DNA of 64,000 nt from Polytrichum commune (taxonomy: Eukaryota > Streptophyta > Polytrichopsida > Polytrichales > Polytrichaceae): the NCBI GenBank assembly GCA_950295325.1, contig OX485804.1, positions 41,466,429-41,530,428 of the forward strand, read 5' to 3'. The notes below the pieces were generated by a model. That model was given only the letters and a program-made list of their open reading frames with translations. It ran no database searches and was not told where the DNA came from. This document shows positions 12,401 through 23,541 of the stretch, piece by piece. The stretch's first letter is position 1. Each line of letters opens with the position of its first letter. The position numbers were made by a program, and so were the translations under genes.

Positions 12401-15400
12401 AAGGGTGTGCAAACAAAACCAACTCTTCTCCCTTGTGTTCATCCCCGGAGAAGAAAGGAGCATCCACCTCAAAATTTCGCAAAGTAGCATTTGCAACTGA
12501 TGCCCTGGCAAGCAGAAAATCACCAGCCAATACCGCCAACTGCCACATCACACAAGTGCTGGCCACATTACCTTTACTTAAAGGTTTCTTTTTAATGAAA
12601 ATCAAGATCCATCTGTACAACGAACGGACCAGCTTGCTACACCTTCCAACTCTACACAAAAGAAGGGGTCACTGGTTTATGTGCAAGCCTTTTACCAAAT
12701 TTGAGGTTCTCCATTGCAAGCTGCTTTGGACCCAGGAATGCTGAGTTTTGCTGTTCTATGCATGGTTTGATAAGTACCTTGTTGCCCATTATAAAATTAA
12801 GGGAACTGATTCCACGGCGAGAGTCTGAATGGTCTATTACATCATCATGGAGCAATGTTGCCACCTGCAATTCATAGAGGGTTTACAAAATTATCTTCAA
12901 CATCTCACTCTATGAGACCGAGTGTCCCTGGATATTTTCAAGATGAAGCCAAGTCTGAAGTGGCATGTTAATTTCAATTGAAGCCAAATCTAAAAATGTA
13001 GGAATTACATTGCACTCTCTTGAGAAGGATTTTGATCCAAAATAGCTAAAGGAGCTTCACTGCTTTAAAATTAATAGCCTACAGGAAGAGAGTGTAACAA
13101 ATAACTCAGGCCTTTCATGAGAAGATTAATTCAATTCCAGGAAAGGTGCATACAAAATGATTTTTTTATAATCATAGCCTATGTAAGGTTTCCAAATTAT
13201 GCAGGACTATGCAACAAGTCCTGTCAGGAACCCTTTGAATTCAGTGCAGTTAATTCAATCAAAAATCTACATTCCTGAGTAGTAAAACACTTAGCCTAAG
13301 TATATTGCTGAATTTTCGAACCAACAACTGAATGGTGATCTGAGACTGATGAAGCCCTGTCAAGTGTAGTAATTAGAGTCCACAGAGAATCAATTTTCTT
13401 ACATGGATCAATTCAATGATCTCAGCAACTCGTTCTTGACGGACACGGCGGTCATCTCCAAAAATCACATCAGAAGGTGTTGGAGATGGTAGTATGCTCA
13501 GAGATGATGCCATCAGAAACAAAACCTACAAAGCAATTCCCAGGTTATGGTTTTCTGGTGGGACTATTCATAACTCTATTTCTCAACAAATTGGCACTCT
13601 ATCAGGGATGCATAGAGATGGGCAATTTGATGCAGCAAGCAGAGAACAGAAAATATACCATGGGTCGGAATCGCTTGCCCTCGACACCCAGCTTGAAGTA
13701 ATATTCACTTGCAGATGCCAGTTTCTTCACCTAAATATATAATTCACCACCACTTCATCATAAGCCATGTGCAATTTAACTCTTTTTTCTGTCCTCATAA
13801 TAGTTCATGCAAAAAGAACAATACCAAGTTACACAAAGTATTTTGATTATCAGGTTCAGGTTTGCAAGGCAAAGGAGCTATTACATCTGCATTGACACAT
13901 TCACGAAGCCGCTTTGCCAAGTTAGCCATTTCATCAGCAACCAATGAAAATGGGTCCACCTTGTCCTGAAGCTCAAGAAACCACATTATGTCAAGGGTCT
14001 GTATTCAGTCAGTAACTATTTCTCCCTGAGCTGGGACATCAAGAGCAACTTTGGGGTTGGTTCAGTATTCACATTCATGACTGACTTGCATTTTGTGAGC
14101 AAATAAAAAACTTCCTTGTCCTGTCAGAGAGTAAAATTGATTTGAGCGACTCAAACCTAAAGGTAAGAAGGGCCTACAATAGTAATAAGAAAATACACTA
14201 TTGAATGTGAATGATGTAATAAAGTTATCCTCTAACTCAACGTGAACTTTAGTTGGAAGTTGGTTATTGCATAGAACTCCTTCCATGTTTGGTAAGTTTT
14301 CACTGCATGCTTGAAGGTAGTGTGGAGGTTTGAACAAAGAACGTTCTATGTCGGTTCATTGAAGGTCAAACTCAATTTGGCCTGCCAAGAGGTGCTAAAA
14401 TGAGTTTGGCCCTCAATGAACCGAAATAGGTTGCTCTTATTCAAATCCAAACAATACTTCCAGGCCTCCAACACAAGTGGAAAGAATTTATTGATATTTT
14501 TTGCAGAAAAAGCAACGGGAAACCATCGGGGACCAATTGAACTTTTGTCAAACATTAGGCAAGTCGGGGCTCAAACCTGGTCCTCTTGAAAGGCTAGATC
14601 ATCATCTTGGAGAGTTGAATGCGAAAGTGCACCATGGTGCTTGAAAAAGGGAGAAGGTAACCATGATGAGGACGGGGGCTGCAACAACCTTCTTCCCTCC
14701 TTCAAAAATGCAGGCAAGAAGAAATTATGATGGGCCTGCTTGTACACACCCTGTGCTGGAATCGCCTGCACAAGAAACCAAAACCCCAATTGTCAGAACC
14801 TTGGTTCTCTTTCCAATGCAACACTCCACTTCCACAATCAGTAGGTCATTAACTATGATGCATAACAGCTTGATGAGATTATGTATGCTCAAAAGTTGAC
14901 AAGTTGTCTGGACTAATCTTACAACAACAGCCCAGAAATGTTCAACATGCCAAGGAATCAATCAATGTATTTGCATTTGATCCACTGCCAAAATGTACTC
15001 CATAATTTGTTGCTCTTCTTGGGCATGAGCAAATTATCAAATCAAATAGGGTTGGAAGTTTGCGATTCCAGACCCAGGTCTATGAATTTCTACATGGTGA
15101 CACTAAAGGTTCTTGATGAGATTTCACATGCTCCAAAGGTGACAAAGTGTCTGGGCTAATCTCTTTCAGTTGTGTCCAGTAATCTTTAAACCTGCCCAAG
15201 GAATCAATCAATGACTTGATCTTCTGCCAAAGCGTACTCCATGATCTATCACTTTGCTTGGGCACACAGCGAAATCATCAGATCTTATGGGGCTGGAAGT
15301 TTCCAACCCCAGATCAGGTTTATGAATTTCTACCAGGTCCTACCGCTCAATGTTGGGGTGAAGATGACAATTTCATGAGATTTCACATGCTCAGAAGGTG

Positions 15401-16941
15401 ACAAAGATTCTGGGCTAATCTCCCTCAGTTGTGTCCAGTAACCTTTAAACCTGCCAAAGAATCAATCAATTGATCTTCTGCCAAAGCGTACTTCATGATC
15501 TGTTGCTTTGCTTGGGCACACACCAAAATCATCAGATCGCATAGGCTGGAAGTTTGCAATCCCATATCAGGTCATCAATTTCTACCAGGTCCTACCACTT
15601 AACATCAGGGTGAAGATTACATTCGGACAACACTGTAGTGTGGCATTATTGAAGGGCACCTCTAAGGTTGCCAGCTATGTGTGTGTTGTGCACTGGAGTA
15701 GGAAAAACCTTGAGCAGGCACAGTAAGCAGCGGCCTCCCCTACTAGCTGCCAGCATTGCATCCCACTCCCTAACCCCACAATCACCTACAACTGTTTATA
15801 ATCACCTCCGTCTGCTGCAACTGGAAACTTTTGTGTTGCAGCCATCTCCAAGCACTTCAAAATGCCTCAAGAAAAACAGCTACATGTGTACCTATCAGGT
15901 GTTTACCACATTTGTGGCTACATTGTCAAATTGTAGTTACATTTGCGTATCAAGGAACCATTCAGCGAACATCTTGAGTCCTAGGTTTCGCAACATTTCA
16001 TTCTTTGCATTACATAAACTACCACAGAGCGATGCAGCTCACAGGCTACTACTTTCTCTGAGTCCATGGATCTCTCTCAAGGTCCATCTTTGGCAAAATG
16101 GCTATGGATATGAACTGGATGTCATCGGGACAAGAATTTAGCAATAGCCACTTCAGAAAACTCTTTTATCATAGCAATTTACAAGAAAGTTGTGATGATG
16201 GATCTTTAGGTCACAGGAGGACACTGGACAAACCACACTCCGTAACTTGAACTACTGCATCATGCAGAGAAAAACTTCAAAGAAGCCAGGGTGCAATGTT
16301 AGGGTTTCTTTCGACCCGTGAGTACATTTGTTTGGATCCTTTGCAGACTACGCTTAAGGAACTGAGGCAGAGGACGCTCAACACGAGATCTTGGCTTCAA
16401 TGAATACAATTATCTCACAATTTGGTCATGGTTTATGAATTAGCCGAGGGTCTGGAAGCCAAGGCCTTCAAACACAGGAATGCAAACAATAGTAGGCCTT
16501 GCAGCAAACTGCAAAACTTGCAAGAATGCATTTGTTCCAAACTCCATCACATGAAGAAAGCTCAGAAACTTGCAAGAACCCAAGGTGTGTTAATTCCTTT
16601 AAGCCACTTGCACAAAAGACGGTGACCATCGACCAAGACCTAAAAAGGATTACAAGAAACAGTAGGCCTTGCAGCAAATTGCCAAAACTTGCGAGAATGT
16701 TCTTTTCCTCTGTGTATTTGTTCCAAACTCCATCACAGGAACAAAGCTCAGAAACTTGCAAGAAATGCAATGTATGTTAAATTATTTCGCCACTTTCACC
16801 ATCGAACGAGACCTAAAAAGTTACAAAACAATTAGGAGAGGGTGAAGCCGTTGTTGTTGTGCAAGGAATGAATAAATCAATGAATACCTTGACCAAGTGC
16901 AGGAGGCGGCGGCCTCCACTCCTCCCCGTCGCAACCAGCAT
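9420..16941 (-). CDS. SPS3: Solanesyl (long-chain trans-polyprenyl) diphosphate synthase, mitochondrial type, 12 exons
   Basis: Makes the long prenyl chain of ubiquinone by adding IPP to an allylic diphosphate. Exons in transcript order: 16941-16888, 14765-14577, 13965-13885, 13730-13659, 13525-13403, 12864-12778, 12539-12468, 12042-11957, 11163-11031, 10864-10775, 10466-10368, 9599-9420. All joins keep frame and give 421 residues, the family length (Arabidopsis SPS3 is about 422). Domains: a leader [18 protein letters not shown] rich in Arg and hydrophobics, fit for mitochondrial targeting; then [21 protein letters not shown], the first Asp-rich motif [43 protein letters not shown], the second motif [11 protein letters not shown] and [12 protein letters not shown]. 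Ala at the fifth position before the first DD fits a long-chain enzyme. The introns hold an inverted-repeat element (11329-11685), a triplicated block (14876-15610) and a second leader exon (15756-15709). Enzyme class is sure; chain length is inferred. Confidence 0.92.
9780..10060. repeat. Dispersed repeat in the prenyl synthase intron
   Basis: Shares blocks with 48598-48860 in the same order: ACCAAAAAGACAT, a GATAGTCAACTTGATTGGGG-like stretch, GACCTATAT, AGAATTTTCACTTTGA and GCTAATCATCTC. It has no coding capacity. The superfamily is unknown. Confidence 0.5.
11329..11685. mobile_element. Inverted-repeat element in a prenyl synthase intron
   Basis: The left end CACTAAGGGTGGTGGTG, followed by TTGTGGTTGTGGTTG, is mirrored at the right end by CCACAACCATAACCACAACC and CACCTTTGTAGTG. 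A TA lies outside each end. An extra CAACCACAACCACAACC block lies at about 11555-11590. The ends begin CACTA and finish TAGTG, but the outer three bases (TTA and TAA) are not a direct duplication, so a CACTA assignment is not secure. It interrupts the intron between the exons at 11957-12042 and 11031-11163. Confidence 0.55.
14876..15610. repeat. Three tandem copies of a block of about 250 bp in prenyl synthase intron 1
   Basis: Units start near 14876, 15117 and 15378. Each contains a GATGAGATTTCACATGCTC-like start, CTGGGCTAATCT, CCAAGGAATCAATCAATG, CTGCCAAAGCGTACTCCATG, CTTGGGCA and GGCTGGAAGTTTGC. Copies 2 and 3 are closest and copy 1 is more diverged. They lie between exon 2 and the proximal leader exon. 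No coding or RNA structure was recognised. Confidence 0.75.
15709..15756 (-). other. Second copy of the prenyl synthase leader exon
   Basis: Reads [16 protein letters not shown] from ATG at 15756 and ends in AAG followed by GT, in the same phase as the distal leader exon 16941-16888 ([18 protein letters not shown]). The similarity continues outside the exon: the 15700-15790 and 16880-16970 stretches share ACCTTGA, GCGGCCTCC, CCAGCATTGC and the blocks beyond. Either copy could be spliced to exon 2 (14765) in frame. It may be an alternative first exon with its own promoter or a silent duplicate. Confidence 0.6.
16492..16815. repeat. Tandem duplication of about 165 bp between the two leader exons
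   Basis: Two units start near 16492 and 16661. Both contain TAGGCCTTGCAGCAAA, ACTTGC, GTTCCAAACTCCATCACA, AAGCTCAGAAACTTGCAAGAA and a GACCTAAAAAG tail. The duplication lies between the proximal and distal leader exons, so this whole first-exon region has been reshaped by local duplication. Confidence 0.7.
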
Positions 16942-19900
16942 TGCGTCCCTCCACTCTACCCACGATTACATCATCCTCCTGTCGCTATAATATTATCAAC
17001 ACCTGTGTGGCAAACCACCAGAACAAAAGTTCCACTAAATACGACTGTGCAACCCAAGGATAAAAATTGACTCCAAACGGCTGCACATTTATCACACCCT
17101 TGCCAGAAAAGGTACAGTCAAGAAGACAACAAACCTACTGTAGAGCGTTTCTGATCTTCCTGGAATATCATTTTTATTAGGTCGACTAGTTGAAGAAAGC
17201 ACCTGCTGAACAAATGGAGTTCGGGATGACATAACTTAGCATGTCGCCATTTAAAAAGTGAATGTTTGACCTAAAACTGTCCATGTTCACATGATGACAA
17301 CACGAAGTAGAGATCGTGTGTGCTCTAGTGGATAATAGCTTCCAGTTCGTCGAAGTATCTGTTCTTGTTGTCACATTGAGAAAGAAAATACTTCGAAGGC
17401 CTTCAAGGCATGGTTGACCTAAACCTCGCACTTCCAGCCTACTTTTCTTGGCACTCTCCACCATCACCGAAGGCTTAAGTTGTGACGTTAGTAGCAAAAT
17501 TGTTGAACGAAATGCAACTCTACCTAGATTCCGCAAGAAGCATCAGAAGGTCCACAGTGAAATTAAAAACGAAGAGAAAAATGGCGACTCAATGGCAGCT
17601 TAAGAGACAGAACGGAAAAAGAATGTCTCTTCAAACTGATTTGTATGTATGTATGTGTTTTTCATACCCTCGCTCATTGCGAGGTTATGATTTTCGCGGA
17701 CCCCGTCGAGAACAGGAAATGCTAAACATCTCTACTCAGCCTAAAGGGTTCAGAAGACTGATGAATATGTGGCCCTTGGTCAAAACAATATTGATTCCTC
17801 CACATGCCCAAGATGCAATCCAATGCACATTTTGTGAGTTCCTTGATTCGTTTCCAGAGAGGAGGAGGAGGACATCATCACAACAAGGAAAAGCAGGGAG
17901 ATCTGTTAATTACCAGGGGAATAAGGAAATTTGGATGCATCATCATGATCAAAGCATCAGAGTCTTCAAATAAAGAGATCCATACTGGCCTAGGTTAAGT
18001 AGTCCATAATAAGATGCGGTAAGTAGGTAGGTTGGAATTGCAGTGTGACTGCTGATAATCGACAGTGTTTCTTATAACAACCTCAACAATAGAATCAAGT
18101 TGCCGATTGCTCGAAACGGCGACAGGTTGTAGTTTCGGATGTTTTGTAAATACTACTTAAATCATCCTTTTATGTCTTGGTGATGCACTAAGTTAGGTTA
18201 AGTTACTGGCGAATATCAGTGAGTCGTAACAATGTCAGCTGCTTATTTGACTACCTGCTGGCAGAATATCTTCAACGCAGTACTACAAGAATCCAGAAAA
18301 AGAAAACAGTAAAGTTTCAGCTTGGGGAAAACTATTCAATCCTACTTTGTACTCTACCTGCAACAGTGTGAGAATCATTCGTGAATGATGAACGTTTTGA
18401 GGATTTTTGATATTTTCAATCCCTGTTCATCTCAACGTGCCCTTCCCTCCAGTTCCGAAAGCCTTGAATAAGGGCAGCAGCGAGAATCATGTGCGCTAAA
18501 GATTTTGTCTGCACTCATATGATCAACCTTCAAGCATAACCTAAGCAGCGACAACTAACTGACAGCGTGGGAGAAGAAATCGCTCTGTTGAAGAAATTTA
18601 AGAAGGAATAATAAGAATGATTTGCCATGAAATTTTTGAAATCCGCAAAAAATTGCTCCTACTATTCTGACAATTGTTAGTATGTATAGCGCTGCACCTG
18701 CCGAACTCCTGGCGATGGGCTCATGTGTTAACTTGAATGTGTTAGTCAAATAGGCATCTTTGACATGGGAAATATCTATGGAAGTTGGCGAATGCTAATT
18801 AGTACTAATATATGAATGCTCAAATGATGGAAAGAGGTGGTAAACAGTGATGAGAATGTTGGGTTTGGGTCTATCCCATCATGCTTGATTTATGGCTTAT
18901 CCGTGCAGGAAACCTGTAATGCTTTTGCGGGTATTATGTAGATAGATACAGAGAACAACAGTGACATTATAAAAGAACCATTATTTGGACCTCGATGGGA
19001 CTCTTGATCACATTCTTGTAACATAAGATACTGATGATAATTTAATTAGAAAATTCGATGTTGACTGACCTGGCAACTGACTTGGCAACTACTTAAAAGG
19101 CACAGGCAAAGAAAAGCCTCCGCCTCCATGACTTGACATAAGCTTACATAATACATATCACACTTTTAGAAAATTGCAATTCTGGTCATTTCGTTTTGAA
19201 GTTTGAACCCCAAGGACACCTTCCAATGTGGGACACAACACTGTCATACTTGGTCAGAATAGCCACCGCGGCGCACCAACTACCTTATCTCAATTCGAGA
19301 TGAAAGTAAACAGGTAAACCAAGAGCTCACAAGAATGAAAATTCTGGCCAACGATGTGACTAGACACAGGAGCATGTGGTCACATGCAGTAAAATATACG
19401 GTTTCACCTGCAGGTCCCTGTACCATTCAGAGACCATTGCACATCAAACACTAAACACAACAAAAACTGGAATGTTGGCAACCCCCGCTTTGAAAGCCTT
19501 TCACCATGCAAAATACTGCCATTTATGGTGTAGCATATCAACAATTTTATCAGTCTCCCTGTTGATAGTAACAGAGGTACACAGACAACCCAATACACAT
19601 GTTTCACCATCCCCGCAGTACAGAATTAGCAAGACTGTCCTCACTGACAACAAACACGCCCACCGGACCACAGCAACCAGCTCACAAGATGCAGTCCATG
19701 CTCAAGGGGATTTGAGCCCAACAACTGGATAAGCATTCAGGACCCATTAAGAGATTCTTCACTTCCCATACATGTCCTTGCCAAAGAGGATTGGTGTTCA
19801 GAAATCTGAAGTTCCAAGTACACACGACCAAAGTAACTGTCAGACCATGTTTGTTGAAAGAGAATCCAACCAATTAACATCCATGTGAACTCCAGCGCAC

Positions 19901-20373
19901 ATCTGACAATGCAAAGCTTTGGCTGCATCAAGTAAGAAACCAGGGAGAAACAACAGCAACAACCACAACTACACAGAAACTGCAAACACACATTTCCAAC
20001 ACTGCAGGCTTCATGCACTTTTTCTGTCCCCTAAAACTGAAGCAGAGCCACCACTGGAAGCAGAAAACCTTAGAAATTATTGCATTGTACCTCCTCCTTA
20101 TATGTGCTGTAATGGAGAAGGAGAAAGAATAGAGTGACACTAACCGTCCCCATATTTGCACTGCCAGGCACATTTTTTCTTTCACATAAAACTTATATTA
20201 CAAGCCAACTTTCTTGGCATTCTAAAACCCAAACCAAATTGCGCCTTTCATCTCCCCCTGCTTCCATGGGCCACAAACTGATGTACAAACACAACCGTGG
20301 ACACTTCTCTGCGTGTGTCCGCCCCCATCTGAAAATCGTCGCACTGTCCAAAGCAAAGCCCGCATGCTCCTCT
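16942..20373. other. Spacer between prenyl synthase and MYB genes
   Basis: Upstream of the prenyl synthase leader exon and downstream of the MYB stop. It should contain the synthase promoter (first several hundred bases above 16941) and the MYB 3' UTR (below 20374). Open stretches on both strands at 17186-17536 and 17482-17973 have no recognisable domain and unconvincing starts. No repeat family was recognised. Confidence 0.4.
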
Positions 20374-22256
20374 TCAGTGGTGCATACCCGTCTGTGACAT
20401 TGGGTAAGCTATGTGGGATGGCATACCCATCTGCTGACCAGGCATAACTGGCCTTTGAAGATGGCCCCTTGGATTAAAATGCCCTGGAGGCAACATAACT
20501 GGGGCTCCAACAGCTGGTTGTTGACCAACCATTTGTTGACCAGGATACATTCCAGGTTGCATGCCCCCTTGAATAGGTTGGCCTGTCGCAGAACCAGGGC
20601 CGGGTTGACCAGTTATTGGGCCTTGCCCTTGTTGTGTAGCGTCCCCGTTGTTCACACTCGTAATGTCATGAATGCTGGACCTTCGCTTGTCCTTGTTGAT
20701 CGAATTCAAACGAATGAAATACTTTTGTGCATGACTGGCCACCTGCGTGGGAGTTCTTGAAATAACAAAGTTTCGAGATATGCTGCGCCAATCTCCCTTC
20801 CCAAATTTCGCCAATCCCAACAGAAAGAGCCTGCATTAACAGTTTCCATGCAGAGACCAGTCAACACATCATGTCTTCATAACCTATAGAAGAGAGCCTG
20901 ATGGGAATAACAAGGAAGTAGGTGGTGCCCTAAGTGTGAAAGCGTGTATGATCTTCACAAAGAAGATTGTAGTGGATGAGCCTGAAAGTAGTAGGCACAC
21001 CCAAGAGGGAGAAATATTTCATTCTTTTGAGGCAAAGACCCAAATCTGATGTGCTGTTTGTCAAAAAAGAACAACACCAGGAAAAAAAGAGGAGGGACTG
21101 TAGAGAATGAAAGCCCCTTCAACTCTTGCACAACAGTCCATCACGACAAGTAGAAGTAAAGGTAGAACGAATTCCAGGGTGACACTTCCGAACCACCCAC
21201 ATATGCCTAGAAACCTAACAAATGGGGTAGGAAGAAAACCCTAGAATTTTGAGAAAAGAAAATGTTCTGCTCTGAGGAGGAGTGTAAGATTTTAGCAGAT
21301 CTTCCGATAGAAGGAATGAGCCCAGGCCAGATAAATGGGTCTTTTGAAACAACCGTCCACGTGCTGAGGGAAGAAAATTAGAGGAAATTCCTCCGAAAGA
21401 AGGAAGAGTTTCAGAGACTGAACTGAGGAAACCGAGGAGTCCTCTAAGGACATCTTTAATAAAACAGTCTGCTTTTCAAGATATGGCGATCCAAACATGA
21501 AAAGAAGACAATATCAGGATTTCTGTGAAGACACTTGCAAACAAGGTATGTATCCCCAAAATCCCTCAAAAACCACCACGATGACGGGTGTCCGACATTG
21601 TTGATATGGCACAAAGACTCAGTAGATAGAACCACTGCTTCATTCAACAAGCTTAGAGAAAATGATGGAAATTCTGACCTGTGCTCTTCTTCCGACCAAG
21701 GAATTCCCTTTCTCCGCTCCTGATCAGCAGACTTTGACGACATGCCTTTCCCAACCGCAGCACTGCCATTTCCATTCACATTCGTGCCCGAACCAGAAGC
21801 TTGACCAGGGTAAGAAGCCCCAGCCCCTTTCTTCCCACCGCCACCACCGCCACCAGGACTATCCGAAGCAGCTGCTTGCCCATCCTCCGAAATTGAGAGA
21901 GAAGACAAACTGTAATTCGGAAGGGCAACTCTCCCTGCATCTATCGATCCAATATCCTCTTGCAAAATCTCGAAGTGCCTCTTAACCTGAGCTGCATCCT
22001 TCCCAGGGACCATGGATGCGACATTCTCCCACCTGTTGGGAGTGTCCTGATCGTAATACACGTTGAGAGCATTCTCAAACTGCTTGTCCTGCTCGCGTGT
22101 CCACACTGTGAGCGACGAAGATGATGTGAGCGATGACTGCGAGGCTAGGGTTACAGCTGCAGCAGGTTGGGATGGTTGCTGTGAGGATGGTTGCTGTGAC
22201 GATGGTTGTGATGGTGATGGCTGCTGTGTATTGAGGCCTGGTGAGGGCGCTGCCAT
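20374..22256 (-). CDS. SANT/MYB transcription factor with SHAQKYF motif (DIVARICATA/SRM1 type)
   Basis: A nuclear DNA-binding regulator with two exons: 22256-21679 and 20830-20374, 344 residues. The intron splits the Arg codon of EEEHR (AG|G). Residues about 10-48 are rich in Gln, Ser and Pro. Residues about 49-110 form the N-terminal SANT domain, with [34 protein letters not shown] and a tail VALPNY. A Gly run follows. Residues about 180-240 are the second MYB repeat, with [31 protein letters not shown] and [18 protein letters not shown]. The C-terminus is rich in Gln, Gly, Pro and Met. Domain order, the VASHAQKYF signature and the intron position fit the R-R type (I-box binding) family that includes DIVARICATA and Arabidopsis SRM1. 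Target genes cannot be read from sequence. The gene is open and looks functional. Confidence 0.93.
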
Positions 22257-23009
22257 TTGCTTCTCGCTGCTTAGTGACTTTAGGTCTCAGGCCTCACGAA
22301 AATTCTTATTCTCTCTCCTCAATCAAACCCTCTCCTCCACCAAAAACAGAGCATAAGCTACCCACTCCAAGCATGAAGGGCTGCAGCCACCGTTGTTCCA
22401 ATCCTCTCCGACAAAATCTATCCAATCTCTAACTCTACCTCTGCCGTGGTGGAACCAATCCGCCAAAACCAGTTGGCGATGTTTTCAGTGAATCTACCCC
22501 ATGCACTTCCCCTGTTTTTTGCTTACTCCGCCAAACCGCTCCCAAATGCGCAATCCTGCACCAAACCGGTCGGCGAGGGGGTCGCTGGCAAGATGATCCG
22601 ACGGGGCTGACGATCGCGTGGGCGGGAGATCGGTGCGGGCGATGTCTGTAAGAGGAGGGCGACGTGGGGTTTGAACAAGGAGTTGAACGAAAGGGCAGTC
22701 GAACAAGCAGAAACAACACCGAAGACAACAAGGCTCGAGGCAACGCCAACACCAACAACAACAACAGCGAACACAACTGACAGACAGGATAGGGTGACCG
22801 GTTTATCAGGTCTCCAGGTCACCAGGTCGCCCGTCGTCACCCTGACCCGTTCCTCCGTTTCCTAGTTAATTGCCTTACGAGCCCGCCTGCGCCGTTCCCC
22901 GACGGACTGCACAGGTGGGATTGAGTCCTAGTGGGAGGTGGATGGATGAAAAACATCCAGTTCCCCATTGTCTAAAAGGATGGAGAGCACTGCATATCCC
23001 AATTACTGC
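22257..23009 (-). promoter_or_regulatory. 5' UTR and promoter region of the MYB gene
   Basis: GC-richer than its surroundings and upstream of the MYB start codon. It has pyrimidine-rich stretches on the coding strand (for example 22300-22335) and CAACAACAACAACAGC near 22755. The first few hundred bases are probably 5' UTR. No clear TATA box was identified. Open stretches on both strands here are low-complexity and have no domain. Confidence 0.4.
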
Positions 23010-23541
23010 ATGTTACTCTTTGGAGTTACGCGGTGCAATAATGTCCTACTTAGGAGTTCAATTTCTACTAACGAAAGTTTAATACACTCTAACTTCCCTA
23101 ATGTCACGCATGTGGCAACCAAAGTGCATGTGGTAGTAAGGAGGTATGTTATGTTAACATGGATGCATGACAATAGAGAATTAGTGTAGCATGTGACATC
23201 GTGGACTAACACAAAGTCAACATTGCAATAATGATAATGATGACAACGTGATGCGTGCGAGTGTGTGATTTGAATTCTTTGGTGGATTACTCAATGTCAA
23301 AGTCTATGATGTATATGGGAGGGAAACATGTCAACAAGGAAGGATATTAAACTGAGCACATATGTTCCCTACGGTTTCAAGATATAAAAGAGGAAGTGAC
23401 TTATGGAGGGTGACATTACGGAGGTTAGTGTGTAGGTTGTTCAGACATTGCAGAACATAAATAACTTTTCTTGGTAAAATATTACATTTTCATTCAATAT
23501 TTATACCATTGCATAACTCCGAATAGTGACGTGCGGTTCTT
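23010..23541 (+). repeat. Dispersed repeat, long copy
   Basis: Both ends match a shorter copy at 60575-60752. The left block is GGAGTTACGCGGTGCAATA with ACGAAAGTTTA. The right block is ACATTGCAGAACATAAATAA, TTGGTAAAATATTACATT and GAATAGTGACGTGC. The middle part (about 23100-23440) is missing from the other copy. It has no coding capacity. Confidence 0.55.

Noticed and set aside
17186-17973. Open frames of 116 and 163 codons between the prenyl synthase and MYB genes
   Set aside because: They overlap on opposite strands, the longer one begins with a non-ATG codon, and no domain or splice context supports either.
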